NCBI GenBank assembly: GCA_947058885.1
Contig: CAMSIF010000018.1
Coordinates: 1 to 32,707 of the forward strand
Length of the DNA: 32,707 nt
Direction: 5' to 3'
Source: an uncultured Clostridia bacterium
Lineage (GTDB): Bacteria > Bacillota > Clostridia > Oscillospirales > Oscillospiraceae
Shown here: positions 7,851-15,977 of the stretch, piece by piece
Position numbering within the stretch: position 1 is the stretch's first letter
Layout: each line of letters begins with the position of its first letter
Translations under genes and position numbers: made by a program
Notes under the pieces: model-generated
Database searches by the model: none
What the model was told of the DNA's origin: nothing
What the model saw: only the letters and a program-made list of their open reading frames with translations

Positions 7851-9041
7851 TTACTTCTTGCAGAGCTCGGCGGTGTCCATAGCAATCATGAGTTCCTCGT
7901 TGGTGGGGATTACGAAAACCTTCACCTTGGAGCCAGCCGCGGAAACGTCTACTTCCTTGCCGCGAACATTGTTCTTCTCCGCGTCCATTTCCACGCCCAT
8001 GTAGCTCAGGCCCTCGCAGATCTTCTGGCGCAGGTCGCAGGAGTTCTCGCCGATGCCCGCAGTGAAGACGATGGCGTCCACGCCGCCCATAGCGGAGGCA
8101 TACGCGCCGATGAACTTCTTCACCTCATAAACGAATTTCTCCAGAGCCAGAGCGGCACGCTCATTGCCCTGGGCCGCCGCGTCGTCCAGGTCGCGGAAGT
8201 CGGAGCTGACTCCGGAAATACCCAGCACGCCGCTCTTCTTGTTCAGAATGTTCAGCATTTCCTTGATATCGTACCCATACCGGCCCATCAGATACTCCAG
8301 AATGGTGGCGTCCACATCGCCGGAACGGGTGCCCATGGGGAATCCAGCCAGAGGTCCAAGGCCCATGGTGGTATCCACGCACTTTCCATCCACCACGGCG
8401 GAGAGAGAGGAGCCGTTGCCCAGATGGCAGCAAATCACCTTGCTGTGCTCCGGATTGCCCAGCATGTCAATCGCCCGGGCGGAGACATAGCGGTGGCTGG
8501 TGCCGTGGAAGCCGTAACGGCGCACGTCGTCCTTCTCGTAGTACTCATAGGGGATGGCATAGATGTACGCCTTGGGGGGCATGGTCATGTGGAAAGCGGT
8601 GTCGAATACAGCCACCTGGGGCGTATTGGGCATGATAGCCTGGCAGGCCCGAATACCCATGAGGTTGGCAGGGTTGTGGAGGGGACCCAGGGGAATGCAC
8701 TTCTCAATAGCAGCGATACAGGCGTCGTCGATGATGCAGCTCTTGGTGAACGCCATGCCGCCGTGGAGCACGCGGTGGCCGACGGCCGCAATCTCATCTG
8801 TAGACGCGATGACGCCCTTCTGCGGATCCACCATGATATCCAGCACCGCCTGGATGGCCTCGCTGTGGGTGGGCATGGGAATATCCTGCTTCACGTCCTC
8901 CCGGCCGGGGACCTTGTGGGTCAGCCGTCCGTCAATGCCGATACGCTCACAGAGGCCCTTAGCAAAGACCTCGCCGCCTTCAGACTCCATAAACTGGTAC
9001 TTCAGGGAAGAGCTGCCGGCATTGATAATCAGAATTTTCAT
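7851..9041 (-). CDS. ackA: Acetate kinase
   Basis: A 396-residue protein, full length for the family. It interconverts acetate plus ATP with acetyl phosphate plus ADP, and in fermenting anaerobes mainly makes ATP from acetyl phosphate in the cytoplasm. Clear family motifs: N-terminal INAGSSSLKYQF, HRVLHGG, VFDTAFHMTMP, YGFHGTSHRY, HLGNGSSLSAV, GPLAGFPMGTRSGDVD and FTAGIGENS near the C-terminus. The ATG at 9041 starts the conserved MKILIINAG and has AAGGAGAG upstream; the longer frame to 9140 has no family support. No phosphotransacetylase gene is adjacent. It is divergent from tmcAL. Confidence 0.98.
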   Translation of the reverse strand: MKILIINAGSSSLKYQFMESEGGEVFAKGLCERIGIDGRLTHKVPGREDVKQDIPMPTHSEAIQAVLDIMVDPQKGVIASTDEIAAVGHRVLHGGMAFTKSCIIDDACIAAIEKCIPLGPLHNPANLMGIRACQAIMPNTPQVAVFDTAFHMTMPPKAYIYAIPYEYYEKDDVRRYGFHGTSHRYVSARAIDMLGNPEHSKVICCHLGNGSSLSAVVDGKCVDTTMGLGPLAGFPMGTRSGDVDATILEYLMGRYGYDIKEMLNILNKKSGVLGISGVSSDFRDLDDAAAQGNERAALALEKFVYEVKKFIGAYASAMGGVDAIVFTAGIGENSCDLRQKICEGLSYMGVEMDAEKNNVRGKEVDVSAAGSKVKVFVIPTNEELMIAMDTAELCKK

Positions 9042-9146
9042 GGTTTTTCTCTCCTTGTCCTTGTTAATTGTTATTGTTTTGTCATTTTTGTTTCCGTACT
9101 GTGGCTTGCATTTCCAGCCCGCCCCAGTTACAATAAACACATCTAT

Positions 9147-9175
9147 ATTGTAGACTATTCTTGCCGGTTAGACAA
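9147..9175 (-). promoter_or_regulatory. Likely ackA promoter
   Basis: On the minus strand, TTGTCT (9170-9175), a 17-base spacer and TACAAT (9147-9152) lie about 105 bases before the ackA start codon. I saw no equally clear promoter for tmcAL on the other strand. Confidence 0.55.
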
Positions 9176-9243
9176 CTGTTTTTTCGGAAGTTTTTCTGAA
9201 AATTTAGCTGTGGACCGGCGCTTATCGTGAAGGAGGGCCGTCT

Positions 9244-10440
9244 ATGGCGGTTGTAGGTGTGATTGCGGAGTACAACCCTTTTCACCGGGGCCACGCCTGG
9301 CAGCTTGCTCAGCTCCGCCGCCGTCTGGGGGAGGACACTGCCGTAGTGGTCTGCATGAGCGGCAATTTTGTCCAGCGCGGCAGCTTTGCCATTCTGAACA
9401 AGCACGCCCGCGCTGAAGCGGCTCTGCGCGGCGGCGTGGATTTGGTTCTGGAGCTGCCCTCCCCCTGGTCCGCCGCCACGGCGGAACGGTTCGCCCAAGG
9501 GGGCGTAGCCGTCTTAGCCGCCGCCGGAGTGGTCACCCATCTCGCCTTTGGCTGCGAGTGCGCCGCTCTGGAGCCTTTACAGACTGTGGCGGACTGTCTG
9601 GACAGCGGCCTTTTTCATGAGGCCCTTCGCCGCCGGTCCCGCGAGGGAACGACTTTTGCCGCCGCCCGGCAGGAGGCGGTCCGGGACCTGGCCGGTGATG
9701 CGGCGGACTGCCTCTCTTTTCCCAACAACGCCCTGGCGGTGGAGTATCTGCGCGCACTCAAAGCCTGTAAAGCCCCCATCATCCCCGCCGCTCTTCCCAG
9801 AACCGGCGCGGCGCACGACAGCGCCCTGGAAAGTTCCTGTCCCTCTGCCAGCGCCGTCAGACGGAAAATATTTCTGAACGCGGATTGGCGCACAGTCCTT
9901 CCGCAGGACACCGCTGCCATTGTTGACCGCGAAATCTCCGCCGGACGCGCCCCGGTGCATATGGCACACTGCCAGCGGGCGGTTCTCGCCCAGCTGCGCC
10001 GGATGGAGGAAGAGGAATTCCGTCCCTATGACGGCGGAAACGAGGGGCTGTACCACCGCTTCTACGAAGCTGTACGCGCCTCCGCCAGCCTGGAGGATAT
10101 TCTTCTGGGCGCAAAAACCAAACGCTATACGCTGGCCCGCCTGCGGCGGCTGCTGCTGCACAGCTACCTGGGCGTTCCACAGGCCGCGCAGGGAGATACG
10201 CCGCCCTATCTCCGCGTTCTCGGGGCCACCGCCCAGGGCCGCATACTACTGCGGCAAATGAGAAAAACCGCCGCCCGGCCTGTACTGACCAAGCCCGCCC
10301 ATATCCAACGGCTGGATTTGGAAGCCCGGCGGGTGTTCAGCCAGGAGGCCCGGTGTACGGACCTCTACACGCTGGCTTACCCGAATCTTTCTCAGGCGGC
10401 GCCGGGCAGCGAGTATACCGCTGCGCCGGTAATGCTGTAA
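9244..10440 (+). CDS. tmcAL: tRNA(Met) cytidine acetate ligase (TmcAL, formerly YlbM)
   Basis: A 398-residue nucleotidyltransferase-fold protein. The N-terminus GVIAEYNPFHRGH carries the HxGH nucleotide-binding motif (H14-H17), followed by the family-typical CMSGNFVQRG and ELPSPWSA. A later SASAVR motif near residue 204 is the usual second nucleotide-site motif. TmcAL activates acetate with ATP and transfers it to cytidine 34 of elongator tRNA-Met, giving ac4C for accurate AUG reading. The ATG at 9244 has GAAGGAGGG just upstream. It lies next to acetate kinase, whose product or substrate is acetate; this pairing occurs in other Bacillota. The lipoprotein gene follows after 32 bases. Confidence 0.93.
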   Translation: MAVVGVIAEYNPFHRGHAWQLAQLRRRLGEDTAVVVCMSGNFVQRGSFAILNKHARAEAALRGGVDLVLELPSPWSAATAERFAQGGVAVLAAAGVVTHLAFGCECAALEPLQTVADCLDSGLFHEALRRRSREGTTFAAARQEAVRDLAGDAADCLSFPNNALAVEYLRALKACKAPIIPAALPRTGAAHDSALESSCPSASAVRRKIFLNADWRTVLPQDTAAIVDREISAGRAPVHMAHCQRAVLAQLRRMEEEEFRPYDGGNEGLYHRFYEAVRASASLEDILLGAKTKRYTLARLRRLLLHSYLGVPQAAQGDTPPYLRVLGATAQGRILLRQMRKTAARPVLTKPAHIQRLDLEARRVFSQEARCTDLYTLAYPNLSQAAPGSEYTAAPVML

Positions 10441-10472
10441 CGCCGCCGATTCCCTTGTGAAGGAGAACTTTT

Positions 10473-11309
10473 ATGAAACAAAAATTTGCCGTTCTGCTGG
10501 CGTCCTGTCTTCTCTTTTTGGCAGCCTGTACCAGCCTGGGAACGCTCCCCTCCGATGCCTCGCCGGAACAAAATCATCTCTCTGCCCCGGACTTCGAGAA
10601 GCCGGACTACCAAATTGATACCGTAGCCTCTCAGAAACAGTTTCACATGGAGGACGGTACGGAACTGGCCCGGTATGACTACCAGCTTTTATCCTTGTCA
10701 GTACCCAACCTGGAAAATCTGTCCCCGGAGGAAGCGGAACCCGCTCAGCGGAACATTGACAATTTCAACAGCAAAATGGTCTCTATTATGGAGGACTCTG
10801 TCCATGTAGGCCAGGATTTAGGGGACGCTGCTCAGTACGACCACGACACCTTTGGCCTCCGGACAGCATATTATGACGAGACTACCGCCAGCGCGGCTCT
10901 CCTAGGTCAGATGATCAGCGTCCGGATTGACAACACCAGTTATACCGGCGGCGCACACCCAAACCGGTATACCTCCAGCTTCCTTTTTGACCTGGAGTCC
11001 GGACAGTTCATCAATCCCATTCAGATTGCTGAAAACCCGGAATCCTTCCGGACCGGCGCGGCGGACCTGCTGCTGAAAAGAGCGGACGCCATTCCGGAAA
11101 ACGAGGGCAACTACTGGCTGGACTACAAGGAAATTATTGCCCACTGGAACGAGGCCGCCGTGCTTTTTGACAAAGATGGGATGCTGGTAATCTATTCCCC
11201 CTACGACTTGGGCCCTTATGCCATGGGCGATGTAGAACTGCGCCTGACCTGGGACGAAGTAAAGGAACTAGCCGGAAAAACCAGTCTGGAGCATTTCGGC
11301 ATAACGTGA
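10473..11309 (+). CDS. DUF3298/RsiV-like lipoprotein
   Basis: A 278-residue lipoprotein with lipobox LAAC (cysteine 19). The mature part reads as a DUF4163/DUF3298 pair. The characteristic YTGGAHPN motif is at 157-164, followed by FDLESGQFI and a C-terminal ELRLTWDEVKEL segment. Such domains occur in RsiV (anti-sigma factor that senses lysozyme), PdaC and many uncharacterised surface proteins. There is no sigma factor next to it and no cytoplasmic anti-sigma part, so a sensor role is not supported here. AAGGAG lies before the ATG. It is probably cotranscribed with tmcAL and ends at a bidirectional terminator. Confidence 0.85.
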   Translation: MKQKFAVLLASCLLFLAACTSLGTLPSDASPEQNHLSAPDFEKPDYQIDTVASQKQFHMEDGTELARYDYQLLSLSVPNLENLSPEEAEPAQRNIDNFNSKMVSIMEDSVHVGQDLGDAAQYDHDTFGLRTAYYDETTASAALLGQMISVRIDNTSYTGGAHPNRYTSSFLFDLESGQFINPIQIAENPESFRTGAADLLLKRADAIPENEGNYWLDYKEIIAHWNEAAVLFDKDGMLVIYSPYDLGPYAMGDVELRLTWDEVKELAGKTSLEHFGIT

Positions 11310-11325
11310 TAACTGAATAGCAGCA

Positions 11326-11356
11326 AAAGAGACGGACCCCACAGGTCCGCCTCTTT
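11326..11356. terminator. Bidirectional intrinsic terminator
   Basis: AAAGAG-A-CGGACC (11326-11338), loop CCACA, then GGTCCG-C-CTCTTT (11344-11356), with one mismatch in the stem. T-rich sequence follows on the plus strand and the leading A-run serves the minus strand. It separates the convergent lipoprotein gene (+) and ABC ATPase gene (-). Confidence 0.8.
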
Positions 11357-11362
11357 CTCGTT

Positions 11363-12628
11363 TTACGCTTCTTCGTCCTCCGCGAAAGGATCGCCTACCG
11401 GCGGGATAACGCTATCCTCCGGCTGTTCCACTGCAGCCATAAATTGCGGTGTAACCTCCTCCGGCTCTTCAGCGGACACCGTCTCCACCGGTTCCGCCTC
11501 AGCTCGTTCCTCTCTGCTTTCCAGATTCCGGCCAGTCTCTTTATCAAATACGTGGGCCGCACTGCCTCGAAACGTAAAGTGTACCTGAGTTCCACGCAAA
11601 AAGAGGTCCCCGGACTCCGCTTCTTCCTCGCTCACCGGCACCACGATTACCACATCTCTCCCGCAGGCGGATACATGGATATGCACCGCGCTGCCCATCA
11701 TCTCCGACACGTCCACCGTTGCCTGGACAGCGTTCATATCTTCCGTAAGCACAATATGCTCCGGCCTGACCCCCAGGGTAATCTCCTGGGACCGCACCTC
11801 CCCGGCCAGCAGCCGGGCCTGCTTCTCTGGCGAAAGCGTCACCTCCGCAGAACCCAGCCGCACGGCATACTGGTCTCCCTTGCGCACCAATTCCGCATCG
11901 AAAAAATTCATCTGCGGCGTACCGATAAAGCCCGCCACAAATAGGTTTGCCGGGTGATGGAACACCTCCTGAGGCGTACCCACCTGCTGGACATACCCTT
12001 CCTTCATGATGACGATACGGTCTCCCAACGTCATAGCCTCCGTCTGGTCGTGGGTGACATAAATGAAGGTGGTATTCACCTTCTGCCGCAGCTTTATAAT
12101 CTCCGCGCGCATCTGATTACGCAGCTTGGCGTCCAGGTTGCTCAACGGCTCATCCATCAAAAATACCTGCGGCTCCCGCACAATCGCCCGTCCGATAGCC
12201 ACACGCTGCCGCTGTCCGCCGGACAACGCCTTGGGCTTACGCTTGAGCAATTCTGTAATATCCAATATTTCCGCCGCTTCCCGCACCTTCTGATCAATGA
12301 CCCGCTTGGGAAATTTTCGCAGCTTCAGACCGTAGGCAATATTATCGTAGACGGTCATATGGGGATACAACGCGTAGTTCTGAAACACCATGGCGATATC
12401 CCGGCTCTTGGGCGGAACGTTATTGACCTTCTTCCCGCCAATATAAATTTCGCCCTCCGTAATTTCCTCCAGCCCCGCTACCATCCGCAGCGTTGTTGAT
12501 TTCCCGCACCCGGAGGGTCCTACCAATACGATAAATTCCTTATCCGCAATCTCCAGGTCAAATGCCTGCACCGCTACTACGGTGTTATCATAGACCTTTT
12601 TTACTTTTCGCAAGCTCAGCTCCGCCAT
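11363..12628 (-). CDS. ABC transporter ATP-binding protein, MsmX/UgpC type
   Basis: A 421-residue ATPase of the carbohydrate-importer class. Walker A GPSGCGKST is at 37-45, Q-loop Q83, signature LSGGQ at 135-139 and Walker B LMDEP with D159-E160. The C-terminal TOBE-like region carries the LGVRPEH motif. About 50 residues at the C-terminus form an acidic Glu/Pro-rich tail not normally present (MsmX is about 365 residues). The ATG at 12628 follows GGAGGAG; a TTG two codons upstream is less likely. It is the last gene of the transport locus and the only ATPase there. It probably powers the two sugar-type permeases and, as inference, may also serve the MacB-like protein. Confidence 0.93.
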   Translation of the reverse strand: MAELSLRKVKKVYDNTVVAVQAFDLEIADKEFIVLVGPSGCGKSTTLRMVAGLEEITEGEIYIGGKKVNNVPPKSRDIAMVFQNYALYPHMTVYDNIAYGLKLRKFPKRVIDQKVREAAEILDITELLKRKPKALSGGQRQRVAIGRAIVREPQVFLMDEPLSNLDAKLRNQMRAEIIKLRQKVNTTFIYVTHDQTEAMTLGDRIVIMKEGYVQQVGTPQEVFHHPANLFVAGFIGTPQMNFFDAELVRKGDQYAVRLGSAEVTLSPEKQARLLAGEVRSQEITLGVRPEHIVLTEDMNAVQATVDVSEMMGSAVHIHVSACGRDVVIVVPVSEEEAESGDLFLRGTQVHFTFRGSAAHVFDKETGRNLESREERAEAEPVETVSAEEPEEVTPQFMAAVEQPEDSVIPPVGDPFAEDEEA

Positions 12629-12654
12629 GGACAATTCTCCTCCGGGTTTTTCTT

Positions 12655-12680
12655 ATTCTTTTTCTTGAAAGAAAAAGAAT
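12655..12680. repeat. 26-base AT-rich palindrome between transporter genes
   Basis: ATTCTTTTTCTT (12655-12666) and its exact complement (12669-12680) are separated by two bases. It lies between the MacB-like gene stop (12709) and the ATPase start (12628). It could form an mRNA hairpin that lowers or separates ATPase expression. The T-run is inside the stem, so it is not a standard terminator. Confidence 0.6.
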
Positions 12681-12708
12681 CAAAAAGAACTTTATAACGC
12701 TTCGCCAG

Positions 12709-13803
12709 CTATTCGTGAAATTTCTTCTCCAGACGTTTTTCTCTGCGCTTCTCAATCCCAGCTTCCACCTTCTCCGGCACCGTCTTCTTCAAGTACCGGT
12801 ATCCCCTGCGGACCGCCAAAATCCCAAATACCAGCGCAAACCCCGCCGGACAAATCCCAAACACCACAGCCAGCGCAAGCAGCAGCGCCGCGTAGTCCTC
12901 CGTCAGCCGCACCGCGTTTTCCCAGTAGGGATACACCACGCCGTTCGTCCGCATAGACCGTTGGCCAAATCCCCCTATCACCTCTGTCACCAAATGCGGC
13001 AGCCCGTACCGGTCGCTGTTTTCCACAATGTCCCCCTTCCCGATCGGGAAGATCTCCTTCACTACCCCCTTGGCATACCCGCTGATAGGGTCCGGCATAA
13101 CCACTTCATAAGAACTAATAGTGACCTCCTCTATCAGCCTGCTCATCGCGGAAAAGGACATAAACAGCCCCCCGTCCCCGCTGTACGCCTTCTTGGACGC
13201 AAAATCTTCCTCACGGCTGATGACCCCGGCCACCACAAAAGGCTCTTCATTAATATAGACCGTCATTCCCGCCAGGTCAGTGCCCCCAAAGAGCTTCCAC
13301 GCCAGCTCCTCATCCAGCACAACCAGGTCGTCCATCAAATCCTCGCCGTCAAAATAAGCCCCGCTCCTCAGCTGAAAGGGATGAAAGTAGAAAAAATCTC
13401 CTCCAACGCCTACAGCCTCTACACTCGCCGCCCCCCCTTCCGAGTTGACGTTCACAGAGGCGGCGGCACAGTACGCGTCAATATAGAGCCGTCCCCCCTC
13501 CGGAGCCTCCAGAGACTGCTCCACCATCTTGCCCTCCAAGCTCTGCCGGAAGGTAAGGATATCCTCTTCCGTTTTCCCTTCCCCCACCGGCAGAAAACAC
13601 GCCAACTGGGCAAACCGGGTTTCCCCGCCTCCCCGAAACCGCTCTGCGGCCGTCAGAGATTCCAGCGTATTCGCCATAATCCGCACTCCAACTATGGACG
13701 CCGCTGCGGCTAATATCAAAATGATATTCAAAATCAGCAGAAACCATTGCTTGAAGCTTAGTCTGCTGCCCTTTCCATCCTGCCGGCGAAAGATTATTCT
13801 CAT
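12709..13803 (-). CDS. MacB-like periplasmic-core-domain membrane protein lacking the FtsX permease domain
   Basis: A 364-residue protein. An N-terminal membrane segment (about 18-40) is followed by a large extracytoplasmic region resembling the MacB periplasmic core domain (VVLDEELAWKLFGGTDLAGM, then a FVVAGVISREEDF stretch), then one hydrophobic segment of about 33 residues near the C-terminus and a basic tail. Complete MacB-type permeases have four membrane segments and an FtsX domain; only two, or at most three, are present here. It overlaps the HlyD-like gene by 4 bases (ATGA), so the two are made together and probably form a MacA/MacB-like envelope assembly. Transported substrate unknown. 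Confidence 0.75.
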   Translation of the reverse strand: MRIIFRRQDGKGSRLSFKQWFLLILNIILILAAAASIVGVRIMANTLESLTAAERFRGGGETRFAQLACFLPVGEGKTEEDILTFRQSLEGKMVEQSLEAPEGGRLYIDAYCAAASVNVNSEGGAASVEAVGVGGDFFYFHPFQLRSGAYFDGEDLMDDLVVLDEELAWKLFGGTDLAGMTVYINEEPFVVAGVISREEDFASKKAYSGDGGLFMSFSAMSRLIEEVTISSYEVVMPDPISGYAKGVVKEIFPIGKGDIVENSDRYGLPHLVTEVIGGFGQRSMRTNGVVYPYWENAVRLTEDYAALLLALAVVFGICPAGFALVFGILAVRRGYRYLKKTVPEKVEAGIEKRREKRLEKKFHE

Positions 13804-15875
13804 GGATTCTCCACCATCCTGACCAAACTGCCCGGCTCCAAAGGCTTGCTGGACGTAGTTATCACGTAGTCGTTCGCCGCCACGCCGGTCACAGCCACGT
13901 TATTGTCATCCTCCGCCAGAACCTGCACGTCCACCCGGGTAGCGGTATACCTGTTCCCCAGCGGCGTACTCTTACTGGTCACCACAAGAACAAATTTCCC
14001 GTTATTGTCCTCTCGCAGTGCGCTTTTCGGAACAACCGTGTCCATCACAGTACTCTTCTGCCCAATAGAAAGGCTGATATTCGACCCTGCCTCAACATCG
14101 CCGGTCACCCGGAACACAAGTAATTTCTTCTGCCCCGGCGCGGACGAGTCGGATGCAATCGCCTCCAGAGTAGCGGTAATATCGCTCCAGCGATAGTTCG
14201 TCACCTCTGCGGTATCTCCAATTTTTACTGCCTTGGCCTGTTCGTTAGTGACAGATATCTTTATGGTATAGCCTCTGTCCACCACGTCAATCACCGCCAT
14301 AGCCTCCCCGGCGGTATTATCCTTTCCGGCGGTCACATTAATACTTTTTACCACACCGGAAACCTTGGAGGTAATTTCTGTATCTACAGATTCAGTTCGA
14401 TACTTTGCCACTAAAGCCTGCTGCCGTTCAATTTCCAGCCGCTTTGCCTCCAGCTCCAGATTATTCAGCTGCTTATCAATATCCTTCCCAGAGAGCGCTT
14501 CCTCCAGAGCTCTCTGCTTTTCCGCGATTAAACTCAGCGCGTCTTCATATAGCTTTTTCTTTGTCTCCAAAGCCGTGAGGTCCGATTCCAACGTTGTAAT
14601 CCTGGACTCCAAATCCCTCTTGCTTGATTCATAAATCCTGATTTGACTTTTCAATTGCTCATTGGAATTATTCGCTGCCTCCAACTGCGTCCGTGCGCCC
14701 TTCAGCTCATTCTGCGCCGTGATCAACTCCATCTGCGCGGCGTTCATCTTCTGCTGCAACACCTGCCGCTGCTGGGCAATTGTGTTGGAATCGCTGCTCT
14801 TATCCTCCAGCGCGCGGTCATACGTCTCCTGCGCGGTTTCCACCGCCGCCTGGCTGGTCAGCACCGCAGTATATGCGGCCCGCACATCGCTGTAGATATA
14901 GTCATATGTATCAGTAGGCTTGTTGTCTCCCTCATCCGGAGTCGTCGCGCCATTCTGAAATTGTTGCTTAATCGCGTCCTCTTGTCGTTTCAGCTCGCTC
15001 AACTGCCGCTCAATCTCCACCTGCTCACTGCTGGAAAACGCCCGTGGAGAGCTTCCAAGTTGATAAAATCCAGGAAGCTTTCTAAGGTCTGTCAAATTTG
15101 CCGCCCAATCCGCCGCCCATTTTGTCTGCGCCTTATCCAGAGCGTTTTTCGCGTCCTGAATCTTTCGCTCCGCATCCAAACTCGCGCCGGTATCCAGCTT
15201 CTCCAGCTCGTCCTCGAATCCCTTCACCTTCTCCGTCAGCGTGGATACCTTCGTCTCCAGCTCCGATACCTTTTCCTTCGCCGCCGCTGCCTTTTCATCA
15301 TTGCTCTGAGTAGCGTTCAGTTCTCCAAGAATCAGCTCCGTCTGACTCAATTGCGTTTTCGCCGCCGCAAGGTCCCCCTTGGCATACGAAACATCAGTAT
15401 CTGTCACCAGATTTTCATCCCGTTGCGCAATTGCCTTCTCCAACTCCAGCTTTATATTCCGCACGTTCAGGTCATCCGAGACATACTCCTTCGACAGATT
15501 CAATATCTGCTTCTGATAGTCTAGCTCCAACGTCTGCAGCTGCTCCTGCGCAGTTTTCAGTTCCTCACTCTCAATGTCGCCCAGCACAAACAGCAGGTCC
15601 CCCTCCTGTACGCTGTCCCCCACCTTCACACACACGGACCGCACCTCGCGGGTCTGGTTAATGACAACCTCATAGCTCTCATTCGCCGCCACCGTGCCGT
15701 TCCCGCGTATCTTCGCGTTAATCGTACCGGAACTAACCACCTGTGTCGCTACCTCGGGCAGCGAGTAGTTCATAAAGGTGTTGGAAAAGAAGGTCAAGAT
15801 CAATAGAATCACCAAAAAGATGATGGCGATAGTCTTGATAAGCTCCCTCTTTTTGGATTTTTCTTTGACTTCCAT
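13800..15875 (-). CDS. HlyD/MacA-like membrane fusion (adaptor) protein with very long coiled coil
   Basis: A 691-residue adaptor, against roughly 350-450 for most of the family. Order of parts: membrane anchor (about 13-30); first lipoyl-like half (GNGTVAANESYEV to VGDSVQEGDLLFVLGD); a coiled-coil hairpin from about 105 to 490, broken by a less helical insert (LRKLPGFYQLGSSPRAFS); second lipoyl half (ITSKVSGVVKSINVTAG, from about 497); and a beta-barrel and membrane-proximal region. The ATG at 15875 has AAAGGA upstream; the ATG at 15893 has none. It is coupled to the MacB-like gene by ATGA overlap and separated from the permeases by a repeat element. Such adaptors bridge an inner-membrane transporter and the envelope; the cargo is unknown. 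Confidence 0.88.
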   Translation of the reverse strand: MEVKEKSKKRELIKTIAIIFLVILLILTFFSNTFMNYSLPEVATQVVSSGTINAKIRGNGTVAANESYEVVINQTREVRSVCVKVGDSVQEGDLLFVLGDIESEELKTAQEQLQTLELDYQKQILNLSKEYVSDDLNVRNIKLELEKAIAQRDENLVTDTDVSYAKGDLAAAKTQLSQTELILGELNATQSNDEKAAAAKEKVSELETKVSTLTEKVKGFEDELEKLDTGASLDAERKIQDAKNALDKAQTKWAADWAANLTDLRKLPGFYQLGSSPRAFSSSEQVEIERQLSELKRQEDAIKQQFQNGATTPDEGDNKPTDTYDYIYSDVRAAYTAVLTSQAAVETAQETYDRALEDKSSDSNTIAQQRQVLQQKMNAAQMELITAQNELKGARTQLEAANNSNEQLKSQIRIYESSKRDLESRITTLESDLTALETKKKLYEDALSLIAEKQRALEEALSGKDIDKQLNNLELEAKRLEIERQQALVAKYRTESVDTEITSKVSGVVKSINVTAGKDNTAGEAMAVIDVVDRGYTIKISVTNEQAKAVKIGDTAEVTNYRWSDITATLEAIASDSSAPGQKKLLVFRVTGDVEAGSNISLSIGQKSTVMDTVVPKSALREDNNGKFVLVVTSKSTPLGNRYTATRVDVQVLAEDDNNVAVTGVAANDYVITTSSKPLEPGSLVRMVENP

Positions 15876-15902
15876 TGGTTTCCATCCTTTCATGGGATTT
15901 CA

Positions 15903-15963
15903 CCGCCTGCGGGCGGCGACCAGGGGCTCTGCCCCTGGACCCCGCAAGCCTTTGTAAAGGCTT
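15903..15963. repeat. Triple-hairpin intergenic repeat (REP-like) inside the transport operon
   Basis: Three adjacent perfect stem-loops: CCGCC/GGCGG (15903-15916), CCAGGGGC/GCCCCTGG (15920-15938) and AAGCCTTT/AAAGGCTT (15946-15963). They fill the gap between the second permease stop and the adaptor start. From memory, near-identical hairpin trios recur between genes in Oscillospiraceae genomes, so it is likely a dispersed repeat. It could also reduce read-through or protect upstream mRNA. Confidence 0.7.
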
Positions 15964-15977
15964 GACCTAAACTTTTA

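Noticed and set aside
7842-9230. A 462-codon plus-strand open frame
   Set aside because: Antisense to acetate kinase, which is certain; the His/Gly/Val-rich composition is typical of a shadow frame.
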